From: Chryseolinea soli
Lineage (GTDB): Bacteria > Bacteroidota > Bacteroidia > Cytophagales > Cyclobacteriaceae
Length of the DNA: 64,000 nt
Direction of reading: 5' to 3'
NCBI RefSeq assembly: GCF_003589925.1
Contig: NZ_CP032382.1
Coordinates: 6,696,001 to 6,760,000, forward strand
Shown here piece by piece: positions 61,591 to 64,000 of this stretch; the stretch's first letter is position 1; each line of letters opens with the position of its first letter. The position numbers and the translations under genes are program-made. Below the pieces are notes generated by a model that saw nothing but the letters and a program-made list of their open reading frames with translations, did no database searches and had not been told where the DNA came from.

Positions 61591-62832
61591 CTACTTCGGA
61601 GTGTTAAATATTTCGTTCAGTTTTCTCTCCAATGCGGGTCCGCGCAAGTTCTTGGCAATGATCACGCCCTTGGGATCCAGCAACACCGAGAAAGGAATAC
61701 CGGTGATGTTGTACGTTTTGGCTGCTTCGGACTGCCAGTATTTCAAATCCGACACGTGCGTCCAGGTCAGGTTGTCTTCGCCAATGGCCCGCATCCAATC
61801 TTCCTTGCGACGGTCCAGTGACACGCCAAATACGGTGAAGCCTTTATCTTTAAACTTGTTATAGACCCGCACCACGTTGGGGTTTTCCTGGCGGCAAGGG
61901 CCACACCATTTTGCCCAGAAATCTACCAGCACATATTTGCCTTTCATCGACGAGAGCTTCACCACTTGGCCGGTAGTATCCGGAAGCGCTATTTCAGGCG
62001 CGGGTTGACCGATGGCAATGGTCTTCATGGTATTCACCAGGGTAACGAACGCCTTGGCGTGGTCGTAGTTGGGCCACTCTTTTTTAAGCTTGTCGGCCAC
62101 GGCGAGATAGACATCAAAGTATTGATCTTTATCGAGCACCGTTCCGCCTTGCAGCAAATTGATCACGCCCAATGAAGGTGGTTCGTTGCGCAGCAGTTCG
62201 GCCACCTGGTCGCGGCTCTTTTTTATAAGCTGCATATAGGTGTCCTGGAGCGCTGCCATTTTCTTTTCGTCGTGCGCTTGCACGGCCACCTGGAAGTCGC
62301 CATTCAGTTTGGCAATCTCAGGCGACGATTCGCCACTGCGCAGGATGCCTTGTGTCTTACGGATCACCTCGATCTCGGGCGAGCCTTTCACTTCGGCAAA
62401 CCCGTTTGGATCGTTGCCATCCACATTCACTTCGACATTGCTCTTATACAGGATCAGGTCGATGGATTGCTGGCCATAGAAGTTGATCTTATAATAGCCC
62501 GGTTGCGACAACGGTACTTTTTTAGAGAACGTATAGTTGCTTTTCAACTGGATGGTATCCTGCCAGCCACCGCCGTTCTTCATTTCCTGGATCACGATCT
62601 GGCCGGTCTGCGGGAAGCCGACCTTACCGGTCACCGTCACTGTCCACGTGTCGCCGCCGACCGCATTTGCTTCAGCGTTCTGCTTCGAAGAAAACGAGCA
62701 GGAAAGTGAAATCGCAAAGAGCAGAAAAAAGAATGCCGACCGCTTCAAACGCGGGAGGTTCGATGCACCCTCTTTTGCAGGGTGATTTTTATTTTCGGCG
62801 ATGGGGTCCATCGCGTTGGGGGTCGTTGTCAT
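61591..62832 (-). CDS. TlpA-like thioredoxin-family protein with DUF4369-type N-terminus
   Basis: A 413-residue protein. The start ATG at 62832 overlaps the gatB stop (ATGA); a lipoprotein-type signal (FFFLLFAISLSC) follows about 30 residues in, so one of the later start sites cannot be excluded. The N-terminal domain (about 55-250) is like DUF4369 (IVIQEMKNGGGWQDTIQLKSNYTFSKKVPLSQPGYYKI). The C-terminal domain (about 270-410) is an AhpC/TSA-Redoxin fold with the active site FWAKWCGPCRQENP (C-x-x-C) and the cis-Pro region TGIPFSVLLDP. It is an exported thiol-disulfide reductase, common in this phylum. Its substrate is unknown. Confidence 0.9.
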   Translation of the reverse strand: MTTTPNAMDPIAENKNHPAKEGASNLPRLKRSAFFFLLFAISLSCSFSSKQNAEANAVGGDTWTVTVTGKVGFPQTGQIVIQEMKNGGGWQDTIQLKSNYTFSKKVPLSQPGYYKINFYGQQSIDLILYKSNVEVNVDGNDPNGFAEVKGSPEIEVIRKTQGILRSGESSPEIAKLNGDFQVAVQAHDEKKMAALQDTYMQLIKKSRDQVAELLRNEPPSLGVINLLQGGTVLDKDQYFDVYLAVADKLKKEWPNYDHAKAFVTLVNTMKTIAIGQPAPEIALPDTTGQVVKLSSMKGKYVLVDFWAKWCGPCRQENPNVVRVYNKFKDKGFTVFGVSLDRRKEDWMRAIGEDNLTWTHVSDLKYWQSEAAKTYNITGIPFSVLLDPKGVIIAKNLRGPALERKLNEIFNTPK

Positions 62833-64000
62833 ACCTCTTCCAGTTTTTTAGTTATCAATGCATTGGCCACTTTCGGGTCGGCCTTTCCCTTGCTGCGCTT
62901 CATGACTTCGCCCATGAACATGCTGACGATGCCTTTCTTGCCGTTCTTATATTCTTCCACCTTCAGGGGAAATTCTTTGATCACTTCGTCGACGATGGGG
63001 AGTATAGCATCCTGGTTGCTATCCTGGATGACATTCAATTGTTGTGCCACGTCCAGCGCCGACTTGTTCGGATTCTTCAACAGCTCGGGAAAAACCCGTT
63101 GTGATGCTGTAGAGAAGCTGATTTTATTGTCGTCTACCAGGTTCATCAGTTCCACCAGCACCTGCGGCGGAATGGGGAATTCGTCCGCAGAAAGGGTAAG
63201 CTCGTTCAGACAGGATTTCACGGGGCCCATCACCCAGTTGGATGCCGCCTTATAGTTCTTGGTGAGCTTGCACACTTCCTCAAAATAGAGCGCCACGTCT
63301 TTTGAGTCGGTCAACACCTGGGCGTCGTATTCGGAGAGGTGGAATTCTTTTGTGTATTTGTTGTACAGATCGCGGGGAAGTTCCGGCATAGAGGCCTCGA
63401 TCTTGGCCAGCCATTCTTCCGAGACTTTGAGCGGGCTGAGGTCGGGATCGGGAAAATAGCGATAGTCGTTCAACTCCTCTTTCGTACGCATGCTGTAGGT
63501 GAGGCCGGTGCCGGCATCGAACGTGCGGGTCTCCGAAAAGATGACATTGCCTTTTTCGGTTTCGATGATCTGGCGTTCGATCTCGTGATCGATGGCGTGC
63601 TGCACGTTGCGGATGGAGTTCATGTTCTTTACCTCCACCTTCTTTCCAAATTCCTTTGCCCCTACCAGCATGACGGAAATGTTGGCATCACAACGCAGCG
63701 AGCCTTCTTCCATGTTGCCGTCGCAGATGTCGAGGTAACGCACCAGCTTGCGGACTTCCGTAAGGTAAGCGTAAGCTTCATCGGAGGTCTTAATGTCGGG
63801 TTGAGTCACGATCTCAATGAGGGGAACGCCGGCGCGGTTAAAATCCACCAGCGTATCGGTCTCTTGCGCCAAGTGCATGGACTTGCCTGCATCTTCTTCG
63901 ATGTGAATGCGGTGGAGCTCGATATTGCGTTCACCTTCTTTTGTATTGATCGTCACATAACCGCCCACGCAAATCGGCGTGCGATCCTGTGTGATCTGAT
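62829..64000 (-). CDS. gatB: Aspartyl/glutamyl-tRNA amidotransferase subunit B (5' truncated by window edge)
   Basis: The frame is open to the end of the window (QDRTPICVGGYVTINTKEG at the start of the visible part), so about the first hundred residues are outside. Seen are the GatB signature DFNRAGVPLIEIVTQPD, YLDICDGNMEEGSLRCDANISV with the metal and substrate residues, EVKNMNSIRNVQHAIDHEIERQ, and the C-terminal YqeY-like tail (IKEFPLKVEEYKNGKKGIVSMFMGEVMKRSKGKADPK). GatB is the kinase/tRNA-binding part of the GatCAB enzyme that makes Gln-tRNA(Gln) or Asn-tRNA(Asn) by amidation. Its stop overlaps the start of the TlpA-like gene. Confidence 0.96.
   Translation of the reverse strand, partial: QITQDRTPICVGGYVTINTKEGERNIELHRIHIEEDAGKSMHLAQETDTLVDFNRAGVPLIEIVTQPDIKTSDEAYAYLTEVRKLVRYLDICDGNMEEGSLRCDANISVMLVGAKEFGKKVEVKNMNSIRNVQHAIDHEIERQIIETEKGNVIFSETRTFDAGTGLTYSMRTKEELNDYRYFPDPDLSPLKVSEEWLAKIEASMPELPRDLYNKYTKEFHLSEYDAQVLTDSKDVALYFEEVCKLTKNYKAASNWVMGPVKSCLNELTLSADEFPIPPQVLVELMNLVDDNKISFSTASQRVFPELLKNPNKSALDVAQQLNVIQDSNQDAILPIVDEVIKEFPLKVEEYKNGKKGIVSMFMGEVMKRSKGKADPKVANALITKKLEEV

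Noticed and set aside
1..64000. CRISPR arrays, tRNA or rRNA genes, prophage or intact insertion sequences
   Set aside because: No regularly spaced direct repeats, no tRNA-like cloverleaf or CCA-ended sequence, and no transposase, integrase or phage structural protein was seen on reading both strands.

Overview
The window comes from a chromosome of a Bacteroidota bacterium, most likely of the order Cytophagales (Chryseolinea/Ohtaekwangia-like). The grounds are C-terminal type IX secretion (T9SS) sorting domains on large secreted proteins, a BatB-type VWA/TPR gene set, DUF4159 and DUF1015 genes, a BlaI-M56 pair whose sensor carries TonB-like and carboxypeptidase-regulatory domains, the ddl-PASTA neighbourhood, weak Shine-Dalgarno sequences, and recurrent TAnnTTTG-like -7 promoter elements. 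Composition is roughly half GC. No tRNA, rRNA, CRISPR array, prophage or intact transposase gene was seen.

Layout. 1-4.8 kb: the end of menE (menaquinone), a GNAT acetyltransferase, a VWA-TPR-coiled-coil operon (Bat type) and a thiolase. 4.8-10 kb: secreted or lipid-anchored proteins of unknown role, including a MORN-repeat protein with an internal codon-use break and a minus-strand run with a tandemly duplicated SH3-like protein. 10-16 kb (minus strand): priA, a queuosine-precursor transporter, RNase Z, a STAS protein and purC. 16-26 kb is accessory: a lipoprotein, gene relics, a serine hydrolase, an FtsX/MacB-type permease, ccmC/ccmD, a histidine kinase, and a family of related non-coding repeats ending in REP-like paired hairpins. 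26-30 kb: macro-domain protein, SRPBCC protein, subclass B3 metallo-beta-lactamase with a Gln metal ligand, a secreted unknown and surE. 30-36 kb: ribBA, dnaG (zinc-ribbon ligands lost), mrp and a NifU-like protein. 36-47 kb: a T9SS-exported M43 metalloprotease, ddl, two tandem PASTA proteins, another T9SS cargo protein, DUF1015, maf and a CPBP-like membrane protein. 47-53 kb (minus): glycosyltransferase, ppa, an adaptor plus TolC efflux pair without its pump, sdaAB and thyA. 53-64 kb: lipoproteins, DUF4159, an FG-GAP protein with a CxxCH motif, a FUSC membrane protein, the BlaI/BlaR-like pair with a candidate operator, a DUF3298-type lipoprotein, a TlpA-like thioredoxin and gatB, which runs off the end.

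Most of the window is ordinary housekeeping and envelope biology. The stretch that standard genes do not explain is 17.2-26 kb. Four copies of one repeat core lie there. Two of them directly follow C-termini of FtsX-type permeases, one intact and one a relic. Two lie in a roughly 390-bp direct duplication, and paired GC-rich hairpins occur in alternating orientation. This looks like a non-autonomous REP/BIME-like family that has taken part in local duplication and gene decay. All assignments were made by reading the sequence; no database search was possible.
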